DNA of 64,000 nucleotides from CBDEVH01 sp965243565 (GTDB lineage: Bacteria > Pseudomonadota > Gammaproteobacteria > Tethybacterales > Persebacteraceae), in contig OZ251571.1 in the NCBI GenBank assembly GCA_965243565.1, positions 992,001-1,056,000 on the forward strand, read 5' to 3'. The notes below the pieces were generated by a model. That model made no database searches and had not been told where the DNA came from. It saw only the letters and a list, made by a program, of their open reading frames with translations. Shown piece by piece: positions 52,316 to 61,514 of this stretch (its first letter is position 1; every line of letters starts with the position of its first letter). Position numbers and translations under genes: made by a program.

Positions 52316-53167
52316 ATGACACAGCCTTCTAGACTCACATCCGAATTAATGCTTATCGTTGTCGTATTTTTTTGGGGATGGACATTTCCTATTATTAAAG
52401 ATGCGATAGCCGTCGTGCCTGTATTTGCATTTTTATTTATTCGCTTTGCCACGGCTTTTGCCTTTATGGCACCTATTGTTGGGATTCCTAAAAAAAATAC
52501 TTTTCGCGCAGGTATCAAACTCGGGCTCATATTATTTGTAGCATTTACACTACAAACATGGTCGCTTAAATACACCAGTCCTTCTGTTTGTGCTTTTATA
52601 ACCAGTTTAAGCATTATATGGGTGGCAGTTATTTGCGCCAGAACACTAAAAACATGGACAGCAGTATTATTTGCGGTGATAGGACTGTGGCTATTAACCA
52701 ATCCCGAAAAAAGCGACGCTTTAAACATTGGTGATTTATTGGCATTTTTATGTTCTATATTTTTTGCATGGCATATATTGGTTGTTTCGCGAATTAGTAA
52801 TAGTCAGTCCAGCGGTCAGTTAACACTCATTCAAATTGCTATTGTGGCATTATTGTCGTTCATATTGTCTTTAATATATGAGCCTGTCACACTTAATGTA
52901 GAATGGTCTGCCAATTTTATTTTTGCACTTATTATTACTGTTTTTGGTGCCACTATTTTTGCCTATTGGGGACAAGTACATTACCAACGCTATACAACAA
53001 CAGTACGTGCTGCTTTAATATTTATACTCGAACCTATCTTTGCCGCTTTAATTTCAATATTGTTTTATGATGAAATTGCCACTTCTAATTTATGGATTGG
53101 CAGTGGTTTTATATTGGTGGCAATGGTAGTCATTAACTATAAAGAACGACAAACCAACCATCAATAA
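52316..53167 (+). CDS. EamA/DMT-family transporter
   Basis: 283 residues with about ten hydrophobic helices in two EamA repeats; ends of each repeat show FAFFLIRFA-like and ILEPIFAALISILFYDE. Inner-membrane exporter of metabolites or amino acids; substrate unknown. Second DMT gene lies convergent and 12 bases away, not a duplicate (little similarity). Confidence 0.85.
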   Translation: MTQPSRLTSELMLIVVVFFWGWTFPIIKDAIAVVPVFAFLFIRFATAFAFMAPIVGIPKKNTFRAGIKLGLILFVAFTLQTWSLKYTSPSVCAFITSLSIIWVAVICARTLKTWTAVLFAVIGLWLLTNPEKSDALNIGDLLAFLCSIFFAWHILVVSRISNSQSSGQLTLIQIAIVALLSFILSLIYEPVTLNVEWSANFIFALIITVFGATIFAYWGQVHYQRYTTTVRAALIFILEPIFAALISILFYDEIATSNLWIGSGFILVAMVVINYKERQTNHQ

Positions 53168-53179
53168 CAGCATTGGCTT

Positions 53180-54079
53180 TTATTTTATTTTTAATTTGGT
53201 ATTCACGATATATACGCCAACCAACGCTAAAAAAGCGCCGATGTAAAATTGATATGTGACTTCTTCGTCAAAGAATATAAAGCCCAATACGATACCAAAA
53301 ATAGGCGTTAATACATAATACGGCATAATTAATCCGACTGGATACAAACGCAATAGTGTAAACATGCCAGTGTGCCCAACCAACGACACCACCAATGCCG
53401 AATACATTAATACAAACCAACTCGTCCAATCAGCTTCAACTATACTTTGCCATTGACCTTCTTCAAATATAAATGATAAAACCAACATTGGTAAAATTGA
53501 GAGCAAAGCCATCCATGCGTTCAGGTTAAGTATTTTAATTTTTCCTGTTAACTTTTTGTTAGTAACATTGGCATAGGCGTAAAAAAATGCACTGACCAAT
53601 ATAATAGTAAAAGCCAAACCCTGCCCTAAAAGTGCCTCACTATAACCCACAATCATCACACCCACAAATGCCAAAATAATACCTAACCACACAGCAGATG
53701 TAATATTTGTTTTAAGCAACCAAATACCCAGCAATGCCGCAATAGGAACTGAAAATTGAGTGGCGATAAAAATACCAGAAACACCATTGGCTATTGATAA
53801 CGCTAAATACATGGGACAATACACGCCAATGCCCATTGCCAAGCAAAATTGCCAAAATGCCTTAGATGTCTTGCTTGCTTTAATGGCATCACCCTCATCT
53901 GCTTTAAAGTCTATCCATTTAAAAAAAGGCAGCAACACTATAAACAATAATAAAAAGCGAAGCGCCGTAAAAAAGAATGGAGGAAAATGGGTTACGCCAA
54001 TTTTCCCTGCAATATAAGCACCAGCAAAAATAAAATTGACACCGATTAAAGCGGCGAGATGTATCGGGCGTAATAGCAT
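53180..54079 (-). CDS. EamA/DMT-family transporter
   Basis: 299 residues, about ten helices in two EamA repeats (IFAGAYIAGKIGVTHFPP start, VLTPIFGIVLGFIFFDEEV near the end). Exports a small metabolite by inference. Between convergent DMT gene and lipA on the same strand, about 96 bases from lipA. Confidence 0.85.
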   Translation of the reverse strand: MLLRPIHLAALIGVNFIFAGAYIAGKIGVTHFPPFFFTALRFLLLFIVLLPFFKWIDFKADEGDAIKASKTSKAFWQFCLAMGIGVYCPMYLALSIANGVSGIFIATQFSVPIAALLGIWLLKTNITSAVWLGIILAFVGVMIVGYSEALLGQGLAFTIILVSAFFYAYANVTNKKLTGKIKILNLNAWMALLSILPMLVLSFIFEEGQWQSIVEADWTSWFVLMYSALVVSLVGHTGMFTLLRLYPVGLIMPYYVLTPIFGIVLGFIFFDEEVTYQFYIGAFLALVGVYIVNTKLKIK

Positions 54080-54175
54080 AAGAACGCGATTCTACGCTTA
54101 TTCCTACGACTTTTCGCTACCCTATTATTGCATGTAAGACACCGATTGTATTTTCGCCGAAGCGAGTATTAATAG

Positions 54176-55114
54176 TTACTGATAGTCGTTGACCAAACCG
54201 TCTGCTTGTTGATCTGCATGGTAGGATGAGCGCACCAATGGTCCACAAGCAGCGTGTAAAAAACCTAGTTTTTCAGCGTGCTTGCGATAATCGTCAAATA
54301 ATATAGGTTCGACAAAGCGTTCGACAGGGAGGTGTCCACGAGTGGGTTGTAGATATTGACCGACGGTTAGCATGTTGATGTTGTGGTGATGCATGTCTTC
54401 TATTACTTGTAATATTTCAGAATCTTCTTCGCCCAAGCCGACCATAATTCCCGATTTGGTTATTACGTGCTCAAAACGTTGTTTGACTTTGGCTAATAAC
54501 GATAATGAGTGCAGATAGTCGGCACCGGGACGGGCTTTTTTGTAAAGACGAGGCACAGTTTCTAGATTGTGGTTAAATACATCTGGTAAGTCGTTGGCAA
54601 ATGCATCAATGGCTTTGTCTATACGACCTCTAAAATCAGGAGTGAGGATTTCAATTTTGGTGTTTGGAGTGCGGTGACGTATGGCGCGTATGCACTTGGC
54701 AAAGTGCTCTGCCCCACCGTCTAGTAAGTCGTCTCTGTCCACACTGGTTATTACTACATAATTTAAACGCAGTTCGGCTATTACTTTGGCTAGGTTATCG
54801 GGTTCGTTTACATCGGGTGGATCGGGTCTGCCATGTCCAACATCACAAAAAGGGCAACGCCTTGTACATAAGTCGCCTAATATCATAAAGGTAGCTGTGC
54901 CTTTGCCAAAGCATTCACCGATATTGGGGCAAGACGCTTCTTCGCAGACAGAGTGTAATTTATTTTCGCGCAGTATGCGCTTTATTTCTTGAAACCGATG
55001 ACCGTGTGGCGCGCGAACGCGAATCCACGGTGGTTTTTTTTGGATGTTTTCGATAGGGATAATCTTAATCGGATTACGCGATGTTTTCTCAAAACCCAGT
55101 TCTTTTTTATTCAT
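54176..55114 (-). CDS. lipA: lipoyl synthase
   Basis: 312 residues, radical-SAM. Auxiliary cluster CEEASCPNIGEC and radical-SAM cluster CTRRCPFCDVGHG are both complete; VITSVDRDDLLDGG and ending RSSYHADQQA are family signatures. Inserts two sulfurs into octanoyl-lipoyl domains. lipB is not in the window. Divergent from bioY. Confidence 0.96.
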   Translation of the reverse strand: MNKKELGFEKTSRNPIKIIPIENIQKKPPWIRVRAPHGHRFQEIKRILRENKLHSVCEEASCPNIGECFGKGTATFMILGDLCTRRCPFCDVGHGRPDPPDVNEPDNLAKVIAELRLNYVVITSVDRDDLLDGGAEHFAKCIRAIRHRTPNTKIEILTPDFRGRIDKAIDAFANDLPDVFNHNLETVPRLYKKARPGADYLHSLSLLAKVKQRFEHVITKSGIMVGLGEEDSEILQVIEDMHHHNINMLTVGQYLQPTRGHLPVERFVEPILFDDYRKHAEKLGFLHAACGPLVRSSYHADQQADGLVNDYQ

Positions 55115-55311
55115 ATCTGTTTATTATACTATTGTTAGCAAGCGTATTTTTCAATATTTTTTAATATAGATTCTCGATTTTTAGCACTACTACTTTAAAT
55201 ATTTGTTAATAGTAAATGTTCATAATATTATTGTATTGTCAATAAAAGTATCATTTTTACGGTACAATCCTAACTTACAATTTATTTTTTCACAATCATT
55301 TATCTTATATT

Positions 55312-55890
55312 ATGAGCACAGCAATTTTTTTAAATAGTAAACTTGAAAGTCAGCCGCAAGAGCTTGTGCGCGCTGCCCTCTTACTTTGTGTGGGCGTTGT
55401 CTTGCTCACAATTTCTGCAAAATTTAAAGTTCCTTTTTACCCTGTTCCAGTAACCATGCAAACATTGGTCGTACTGGCTATTGGCTTAGGCTACGGCTTA
55501 GGGCTGGGGACTGCCACAGTGGTTTCATATTTGGCATTGGGCGCATTGGGTGCACCCGTATTTGCCGATGGTGGCGGTATACTTTATTTCACAGCCAAAG
55601 GCACAGCAGGCTATTTATACGGCTTTGTTATTGCTGCTGCGTTTTGTGGTTGGGCAGTCAAAAAAGGGTGGGACAACCACTGGTTATCTATTTTAGCGGT
55701 TCTTTTTGTTGCCGATGTCATTATATTTTTCTGTGGTGTTTTGTTTCTAGCCTCTTTTATTAACTTAGGGTGGAGTAAGGCAATTACACTAGGGCTAACC
55801 CCCTTTATTGTTGGAGATTTATGCAAAATTGGCTTGGTGACCATGCTAGCCTATGCAGCCAAAAAAGCCATTGCTAATAAACAGTCATAA
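55312..55890 (+). CDS. bioY: biotin transporter BioY (ECF S component)
   Basis: 192 residues, six hydrophobic helices. KVPFYPVPVTMQTLVVLAIG, GAPVFADGGGILYFTAKGTA and GYLYGFVIAAAF match BioY. No EcfA/T genes nearby, so it would use a shared module or act alone. Faces lipA, another sulfur-cofactor gene, across a 197-base AT-rich gap with no clear BirA box. Confidence 0.85.
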   Translation: MSTAIFLNSKLESQPQELVRAALLLCVGVVLLTISAKFKVPFYPVPVTMQTLVVLAIGLGYGLGLGTATVVSYLALGALGAPVFADGGGILYFTAKGTAGYLYGFVIAAAFCGWAVKKGWDNHWLSILAVLFVADVIIFFCGVLFLASFINLGWSKAITLGLTPFIVGDLCKIGLVTMLAYAAKKAIANKQS

Positions 55891-55933
55891 CTGTTATTTC
55901 AACACTTTTTCCCAACTAAAAATTTAAATAACT

Positions 55934-57943
55934 GTGAGTATCCCTCATTCTCAACTGGCTAACGCTTTAAGAGTACTGTCGATGGATGCCGTGCAAGCGG
56001 CTAATAGCGGTCATCCCGGTATGCCTATGGGCATGGCTGATGTATCGGTCGTTTTGTTTCGAGATTTTTTGCGCTTTTCGGCGAATAATCCAAACTGGCA
56101 TAATCGCGATCGCTTTGTTTTATCGGCGGGGCATGGCTCTATGTTGTTGTATAGCTTGTTACACCTAACAGGTTATGCAGATTTTACATTGGATGAGATT
56201 AAAAACTTTAGACAAATGGGATCGCGTACTGCGGGACACCCTGAATACGGACATGGTTTGGGCATAGAAACCACAACAGGTCCGCTAGGACAAGGTATTG
56301 CCAATGCCTGTGGAATGGCTTTAGCCGAACAATTATTGGTTGATGAATACGGCGATGATTTAATTAATCATCGTACATGGGTTATTGCCGGCGATGGTTG
56401 TTTAATGGAGGGCATTAGTCACGAAGCAGCATCCTTAGCAGGGCATTTACGTTTAAACAAACTTACCATTTTATTTGATGATAACGGTATTTCTATTGAT
56501 GGTAAAACATCGCTCACCGTTAGCGAAGACACCTTACAACGCTTTACTGCCTATGGCTGGCATACGCTTAGTTGTGATGGTCATGACGAAGCCGCCATTA
56601 AAAATGCCATGCAAGCGGCAGTTAATAGCGATAGACCGACTATTATTGCCTGTAAAACACATATTGGCTTTGGCTCGCCCAATAAGCAGGATTCCTCATC
56701 GGCACATGGTTCGCCATTGGGTGATGATGAAATTAAAATAACACGTGAGCGTTTGGGCTGGAGCAATCCACCTTTTGAAATTGACAAGGCTATTTGTAAT
56801 GAATGGCTTGCCATTGGCAAAAAACACAATAACGAGCATGACGAATGGCAACAGCTATTAGCAGCACACCCCGATGCACTGACAGTATCTAAGCGTTTAT
56901 CAAATAAATTGCCCAATAATTGGGATAAATCACTTATTGACTGGCAAAATAGCTTACGTGATAATCCCGAAGGTAAAATGGCAACACGCCAATCTAATGG
57001 CAAAGCACTTGAGTTTATTGTTCCCTCCCTCCCCGCATTATTAGGTGGTTCTGCTGATTTAACAGGCTCTAATAATACCTATGCAGGGCAAAAAATTGTG
57101 GACGCAAGTGCTGATACTTTATCAGGTCGTTATATTCATTACGGTGTACGCGAACATGCCATGGCATCGATGATGAATGGGCTGGCTGTACACGGTGGTT
57201 TTATTCCTTATGGTGGCACTTTTTTGGTTTTTTCTGACTATTGCCGCCCGTCGATTCGTCTGTCAGCATTAATGGGAATACGAGTTATTTACGTCATGAC
57301 ACATGATTCCATTGGTCTTGGCGAAGACGGTCCTACTCATCAGCCAGTCGAGCATCTCACTGCGTTGCGTGCTATTCCTAATTTATATGTGTTTCGCCCT
57401 TGTGACACAAACGAAACAATTAATAGTTGGCGTTTTGCCTTAGAACAAAACAGTTCGCCATCTTTACTGGCGTTATCACGACAAGGATTGCCCAATCTTA
57501 GTGGCAAATGCGACTACGATGCCTTTTGCCGTGGTGGTTATATTGTATCGCCTTCTATATCGAATGAAGCCGAGCCCAATGTTAATTTGGTGGGCAGTGG
57601 TTCTGAGGTCTCTATTTTGGTTGAAACACAGAAAAAGTTACACGCCATGGGCATTAATTCCAATGTTATCTCCATACCCTGCCTTGAGTTGTTTTTGCAA
57701 CAAGATATCGCTTGGCGTAACGATATTTTATCTCCTTCTGTTCCTTTGGTAACAATGGAGGCTGGCTCCAAAATGGCGTGGCAAGCAATGGCATTTGAAA
57801 GTGGCATACAAAAAGCCGCTTTTATAGGATTAAATACGTTTGGTCTATCGGCACCTGCCGATAAAATATACAAATATTTTGGCTTAACTGCTGAAAATTG
57901 TATTCGTAATGTCCAACAATTACTAGAAAATAATAATAACTAG
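55934..57943 (+). CDS. tkt: transketolase
   Basis: 669 residues with a GTG start (MSIPHSQLANALRVLSMDAV). TPP-binding motif GDGCLMEGISHEAASLAGHL, NSGHPGMPMG and GLGEDGPTHQPVEHL (Pyr domain) are present. Interconverts C5 and C3/C7 sugar phosphates. Follows bioY by 43 bases. Normal length. Confidence 0.95.
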   Translation: MSIPHSQLANALRVLSMDAVQAANSGHPGMPMGMADVSVVLFRDFLRFSANNPNWHNRDRFVLSAGHGSMLLYSLLHLTGYADFTLDEIKNFRQMGSRTAGHPEYGHGLGIETTTGPLGQGIANACGMALAEQLLVDEYGDDLINHRTWVIAGDGCLMEGISHEAASLAGHLRLNKLTILFDDNGISIDGKTSLTVSEDTLQRFTAYGWHTLSCDGHDEAAIKNAMQAAVNSDRPTIIACKTHIGFGSPNKQDSSSAHGSPLGDDEIKITRERLGWSNPPFEIDKAICNEWLAIGKKHNNEHDEWQQLLAAHPDALTVSKRLSNKLPNNWDKSLIDWQNSLRDNPEGKMATRQSNGKALEFIVPSLPALLGGSADLTGSNNTYAGQKIVDASADTLSGRYIHYGVREHAMASMMNGLAVHGGFIPYGGTFLVFSDYCRPSIRLSALMGIRVIYVMTHDSIGLGEDGPTHQPVEHLTALRAIPNLYVFRPCDTNETINSWRFALEQNSSPSLLALSRQGLPNLSGKCDYDAFCRGGYIVSPSISNEAEPNVNLVGSGSEVSILVETQKKLHAMGINSNVISIPCLELFLQQDIAWRNDILSPSVPLVTMEAGSKMAWQAMAFESGIQKAAFIGLNTFGLSAPADKIYKYFGLTAENCIRNVQQLLENNNN

Positions 57944-57989
57944 CAATTTTAAATAAAGTTACTCCTTTTGAATACTTAATTAAAAATCG

Positions 57990-58008
57990 AAAAAAAGGCT
58001 GCAGCCTT
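57990..58008 (-). terminator. intrinsic terminator for the minus-strand operon (mutL to tRNA-Leu)
   Basis: Palindrome AAGGCTGCAGCCTT (57995-58008) followed on the minus strand by seven T. It lies 347 bases beyond the 3' end of tRNA-Leu, past the Rieske remnant. Stem about five base pairs. Confidence 0.4.
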
Positions 58009-58034
58009 GAGCGTGAGTTTTATATCAGTAATGA

Positions 58035-58262
58035 ATCTTATCAACGCGATATAACGAAAATGCAACACCAGAAAAAGACTATGACTTAGCCACACTAATG
58101 GAAGTATGGGAAGAGACAACCAAACAAGATACCGCATTGGTTATAAATAACCAACGTGGCGTGTGTTCGGATTATTACCAGCCCGGTCCTTACTCTCCTA
58201 TTACAGAAAGCATGGTTGAGCATTTTGCGGATTGATATGTTCGCAGCGTTGCTTCTGGCTAA
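58035..58262 (+). pseudogene. C-terminal remnant of a Rieske-type ring-hydroxylating oxygenase
   Basis: Open codons from after a TGA (58032-58034) read NENATPEKDYDLATLMEVWE, then KQDTALVINNQRGVCSDYYQ, PGPYSPITESMVEHFAD, a TGA at 58233-58235 where Trp is expected, YVRSVASG and a stop. The PGPYSP with NQRG pattern matches the end of the alpha subunit of betaine- and carnitine-type Rieske oxygenases (GbcA-like). Only about 75 codons of a roughly 400-codon gene remain and no start is present. A dead fragment. Confidence 0.75.
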
Positions 58263-58275
58263 TTTTACTATTTTT

Positions 58276-58317
58276 GCGTAGCCCTCTGTTTTTGTAGAGA
58301 ATACGCCAATTTTTTTA
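58276..58317 (+). terminator. terminator downstream of transketolase/Rieske remnant
   Basis: Stem GCGTA(gcc)CTCT with AGAG(aa)TACGC (58276-58306), loop of eight bases, followed on the plus strand by AATTTTTTTAG (T-run 58311-58317). Confidence 0.5.
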
Positions 58318-58354
58318 GTTTTTTAGTAGAGGTTCAAACGATTAATTTTGAAAG

Positions 58355-58441
58355 TGGTGCCGATGGCCAGATTCGAACTGGCACGAGTATTCACCCACTG
58401 CCCCCTCAAGACAGCGTGTCTACCAATTCCACCACATCGGC
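58355..58441 (-). tRNA. tRNA-Leu(GAG)
   Basis: The 87 bases on the minus strand fold as a class II tRNA: acceptor GCCGATG with CATCGGC, discriminator A and encoded CCA, long variable arm, T-loop TTCGAAT. The anticodon stem CTGTC/GGCAG encloses TTGAGGG, anticodon GAG, reading CUC/CUU. Directly after secG in the conserved gammaproteobacterial tpiA-secG-leuU order. Confidence 0.95.
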
Positions 58442-58451
58442 AATTCTTGTT

Positions 58452-58787
58452 TTACTCAGGTATTTCATTGGTTTGACCGCTGTCTTCTTTTTTGACAGGA
58501 GCGGTTATTGTTGTTTCATCACCCGATTTTAACTCGTCTAGTACACCGTCTTGACTGCTGTCACCTAAGAACAAACTCAATACCAAACACGAGAATAAAA
58601 AGATGAATACCAAAAATGAAGTTGTGCGTGTTAAAAAATTGGCTTTTCCGGTGGCGGTAAATAGCCCCCCTTGTGATCCTCGTCCAAAGGCAGAACCTAA
58701 ATCTGCACCCTTACCTTGTTGCAGTAGTATGACGATAATCATTAGCACGCCGGATATAATGGTTAAAGCTGTAAATAATATTTTCAT
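58452..58787 (-). CDS. secG: preprotein translocase subunit SecG
   Basis: 111 residues. Two membrane helices (LFTALTIISGVLMIIVILLQ and SFLVFIFLFSCLVLSLFLG) joined by the conserved cytoplasmic loop GSAFGRGSQGGLFTATGKAN. The C-terminus is acidic and low-complexity. Accessory to SecYE. Overlaps the tpiA stop (ATGA). Followed by tRNA-Leu. Confidence 0.93.
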   Translation of the reverse strand: MKILFTALTIISGVLMIIVILLQQGKGADLGSAFGRGSQGGLFTATGKANFLTRTTSFLVFIFLFSCLVLSLFLGDSSQDGVLDELKSGDETTITAPVKKEDSGQTNEIPE

Positions 58788-59518
58788 TCTGAATTACATA
58801 TTTTATTAAATTCAAGTGGGAGCAACGAAGCACCACCAACCAACAACCCGTTTACATTTGATAAGTTAAGAATCGCCTTAGAATTAGTGCTTTTTACACT
58901 TCCACCATAAAGAAGCGGTATTGTATCGCTAATAGTTCCAATTTGTCGCATTAATTCTTCACGAATTGCATTATGCATCTGTTCGATTTCGTCCATAGAT
59001 GGAGTGAGCCCTGTACCAATAGCCCATAGCGGCTCATAAGCGAGGTGTAATTTATTAATCGATTTTTTAGGTATAGAGTGTAAAATATTTTTGATTTGCT
59101 CTACAACATAAGATAACGCTTGGCCTTTTTTGCGTATTTCTAGTTGTTCACCTATGCAAACGACTGACTTTAAATTAGCATTGGCGGCAATGGTGTGTTT
59201 TATGGCACACAAAGCATCGGTATCACCGCCAAAGTGGCGTTTTTCTGAATGACCAATTAATGTATAGGTACAACCGGTATCCGCCAGCATACGTGCGGAT
59301 ATTTCACTTGTACGTGCACCGTCTTCGCCTATTGATGAAATATCTTGCCCACCAATAAATAGATTGGTATTTAGTAATTGACGCAGCTGCGTGATGTAAG
59401 GAAAAGGTGGACATACTACCACGATGCTTTGGTCATTGACGGATAATTCACTGACCCATTGTTGGACAAAATCAGTTGAGCCGTGCATTTTCCAATTGGC
59501 TATAACAATTTTTTTCAT
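58784..59518 (-). CDS. tpiA: triosephosphate isomerase
   Basis: 244 residues from ATG at 59518 (MKKIVIANWKMHGSTD); the frame is open to 59563. Catalytic Lys in NWKMHG, His in IGHSEKRH, Glu in AYEPLWAIGTG; phosphate loop LLYGGSVK and NGLLVGGASL. Glycolysis. Ends TGA overlapping secG start. Confidence 0.95.
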   Translation of the reverse strand: MKKIVIANWKMHGSTDFVQQWVSELSVNDQSIVVVCPPFPYITQLRQLLNTNLFIGGQDISSIGEDGARTSEISARMLADTGCTYTLIGHSEKRHFGGDTDALCAIKHTIAANANLKSVVCIGEQLEIRKKGQALSYVVEQIKNILHSIPKKSINKLHLAYEPLWAIGTGLTPSMDEIEQMHNAIREELMRQIGTISDTIPLLYGGSVKSTNSKAILNLSNVNGLLVGGASLLPLEFNKICNSE

Positions 59519-59607
59519 TGGTAATGCAATGGTATTAATCTCAAATAATAGAGTGCTTATCAAACATACTTTAGATAAAGCAAATCAGTGGTATAACGGT
59601 ATGTGGG

Positions 59608-60543
59608 CTATACCCACTTCTTTACTTTGTGAGGTTGGCACTCGTATTCGACCATTTCGTGACTCAGTTCGTAGCCTTGTGCGCCAAAATGTTCTGATTT
59701 CATACCCCCCATGACCGACGAGAATATGCCAATTCGACCCCAGTCCCATCCTTGTAACAGACCATGAATAAGCCCTGCACGATAAGCATCACCACAACCT
59801 GTTGTATCTAATACTTTATTGACTGGAAAAGCATGGATATTGTGAATTTCTTTGCTATAAATTCTGGAGCCAAAAGCACCCGATGTAACAATAACAGCAC
59901 CTAGTTTTTTACGTAACAAGCGCGTATCCATGCCAGTTATTTTTTTAAGTAACGCAAATTCATCATGATTGACAATAAGATAGCTGGCGTATTCAATGCA
60001 TTCAATACATTCTTCTTTTGTAAATGACGATAAAATTTGACCCGGATCAAATATAAAAGGCGTTTTTCGGCTGTAAAAATCACGACAATAACGCATCATA
60101 CCATCTTTGGCATTGGCCGAAACTATCGCAATGGGAGCAGGCAATGCAGCAGTAACATCAATTTTTGATGCTTCTGCACACGCACCCGGATAAAAAGCAA
60201 TAAATTGGTTTGAGCTTGGATCGTTAAAAATAACCGCCTCGGCAGTATTTGTATTTTGTATTTCTAGTATGTGCTCGGTGCTAATACCCAATGCTTCTAG
60301 GTAGTCACGATATAAGCCAAAGTTTTGACCAACAGTTCCCATAATGGTAGAGGTAACGCCGATTTTTTTTAAAGCATAGGCAATGTTAGAAGCACAACCA
60401 CCAAAGTGCTGCTTTAAATTGCATGCCAAATAGGGCATGGTAAATTGTTTTACATCAGGACGAGGAAACTTACTACTAAAATCTTCGGTAATTTCGTATA
60501 TTTTATCGTATGCAATAGAACCTGTAATAATTGGATTGTTCAT
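59608..60543 (-). CDS. PfkB-family carbohydrate/nucleoside kinase
   Basis: 311 residues. ITGSIAYDKIYEI start, catalytic DTTGCGDAYRAGLIHGLLQG near the end and GCASNIAYALKKIGV (substrate glycines). Closest in pattern to bacterial adenosine-kinase-like members; could phosphorylate adenosine or a sugar. Ninety bases upstream of tpiA, same strand. Confidence 0.85.
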   Translation of the reverse strand: MNNPIITGSIAYDKIYEITEDFSSKFPRPDVKQFTMPYLACNLKQHFGGCASNIAYALKKIGVTSTIMGTVGQNFGLYRDYLEALGISTEHILEIQNTNTAEAVIFNDPSSNQFIAFYPGACAEASKIDVTAALPAPIAIVSANAKDGMMRYCRDFYSRKTPFIFDPGQILSSFTKEECIECIEYASYLIVNHDEFALLKKITGMDTRLLRKKLGAVIVTSGAFGSRIYSKEIHNIHAFPVNKVLDTTGCGDAYRAGLIHGLLQGWDWGRIGIFSSVMGGMKSEHFGAQGYELSHEMVEYECQPHKVKKWV

Positions 60544-60578
60544 TATATTTATTTCTTAATTTATATTCTATAGTTTAA

Positions 60579-61511
60579 TTAATTTTTTTCAAAATACGAA
60601 AATATTTTTTCAACCTTGTCTTCTAGCGGATCAAATTTTACTGGTTTTGACCACCGATTTAACCAAGTGTATTGCCTCTTAGCAAATTGACTGGTGGCAA
60701 AGAAGGCGTTTTTTTTCATTGTTTCGCTGTCTATAACGCCGTTTAAATGAGCCAATGCCTGTTTGTACCCTATCATCCGCATAGCAGGCGATTTTTCGTT
60801 CAGCGACCATTTTTGGCAAGCTGCCTCGGTTTCTTCTAGTAAGCCATCTTCCCACATTTTATGTAATCGAGCGAATATTCTTTTGCGCATAATATCTCGG
60901 TTTTTGGGGAGTAAACGCACTAAATTTATTGTAATGGCTGGCAATTCTCGTTCTTTGGTCCAATAACTTAATGGTTTTTTGGTTTCTTCATAAACGCTTA
61001 ACGCACGACAAATACGCTGTTTGTCGGTAAAGGCTATACACTTTGCCGATTCGATGTCCACTTTTTTTAAATAATCATATAAATACGCCAAACCTTTGTC
61101 TTGATGTAGCTGCTGAATTTTTTGCAAAGTGCTTTTAGACACGGCTGGAATAGTTGATATACCATGCAATAAAATGTCAAAATACATCATCGTCCCCCCT
61201 ACCAATAATGGGGTTTTACCACGCTTTTGTATATCATTAACGGCAACTACCGTGTCTTGTATAAATCTTTGAACATTGTATGATTCATTTGGCTCAATAA
61301 TATTAATGAGATGATGCGGTACTTGTGATTGATTTTGTAAAGTGGGAGTAGCAGTTCCAATATTGAGATCTTTATAAACAGAAGCAGAGTCCACACTAAT
61401 AATTTCGCCATTCAATTGTTTTGCCAACTCAATGGCAATGTCTGTTTTTCCGCAGGCAGTAACGCCTGCTATGGCGGGCATGGTGGGTATGGCTGCTATA
61501 GCGGTAGGCAT
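60579..61511 (-). CDS. miaA: tRNA dimethylallyltransferase
   Basis: 310 residues (or 300 from the Met at 61481). P-loop GVTACGKTDIAIELA, where the usual GPTASGKT is slightly altered, EIISVDSASVYKDLNIGTAT, LLVGGTMMYFDILLHG and the C-terminal QFAKRQYTWL. Adds the dimethylallyl group to A37 of UNN-decoding tRNAs. Three bases after mutL, as in many gammaproteobacteria. Confidence 0.93.
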   Translation of the reverse strand: MPTAIAAIPTMPAIAGVTACGKTDIAIELAKQLNGEIISVDSASVYKDLNIGTATPTLQNQSQVPHHLINIIEPNESYNVQRFIQDTVVAVNDIQKRGKTPLLVGGTMMYFDILLHGISTIPAVSKSTLQKIQQLHQDKGLAYLYDYLKKVDIESAKCIAFTDKQRICRALSVYEETKKPLSYWTKERELPAITINLVRLLPKNRDIMRKRIFARLHKMWEDGLLEETEAACQKWSLNEKSPAMRMIGYKQALAHLNGVIDSETMKKNAFFATSQFAKRQYTWLNRWSKPVKFDPLEDKVEKIFSYFEKN

Positions 61512-61514
61512 TGT

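Noticed and set aside
26919..58235. TGA used as a Trp codon (hsdS and Rieske fragment have TGA where Trp or another residue is expected).
   Set aside because: livG, livM, tpiA and rsmA end with TGA in the right place, and all intact genes use TGG for Trp. The TGAs are in genes broken in other ways as well.
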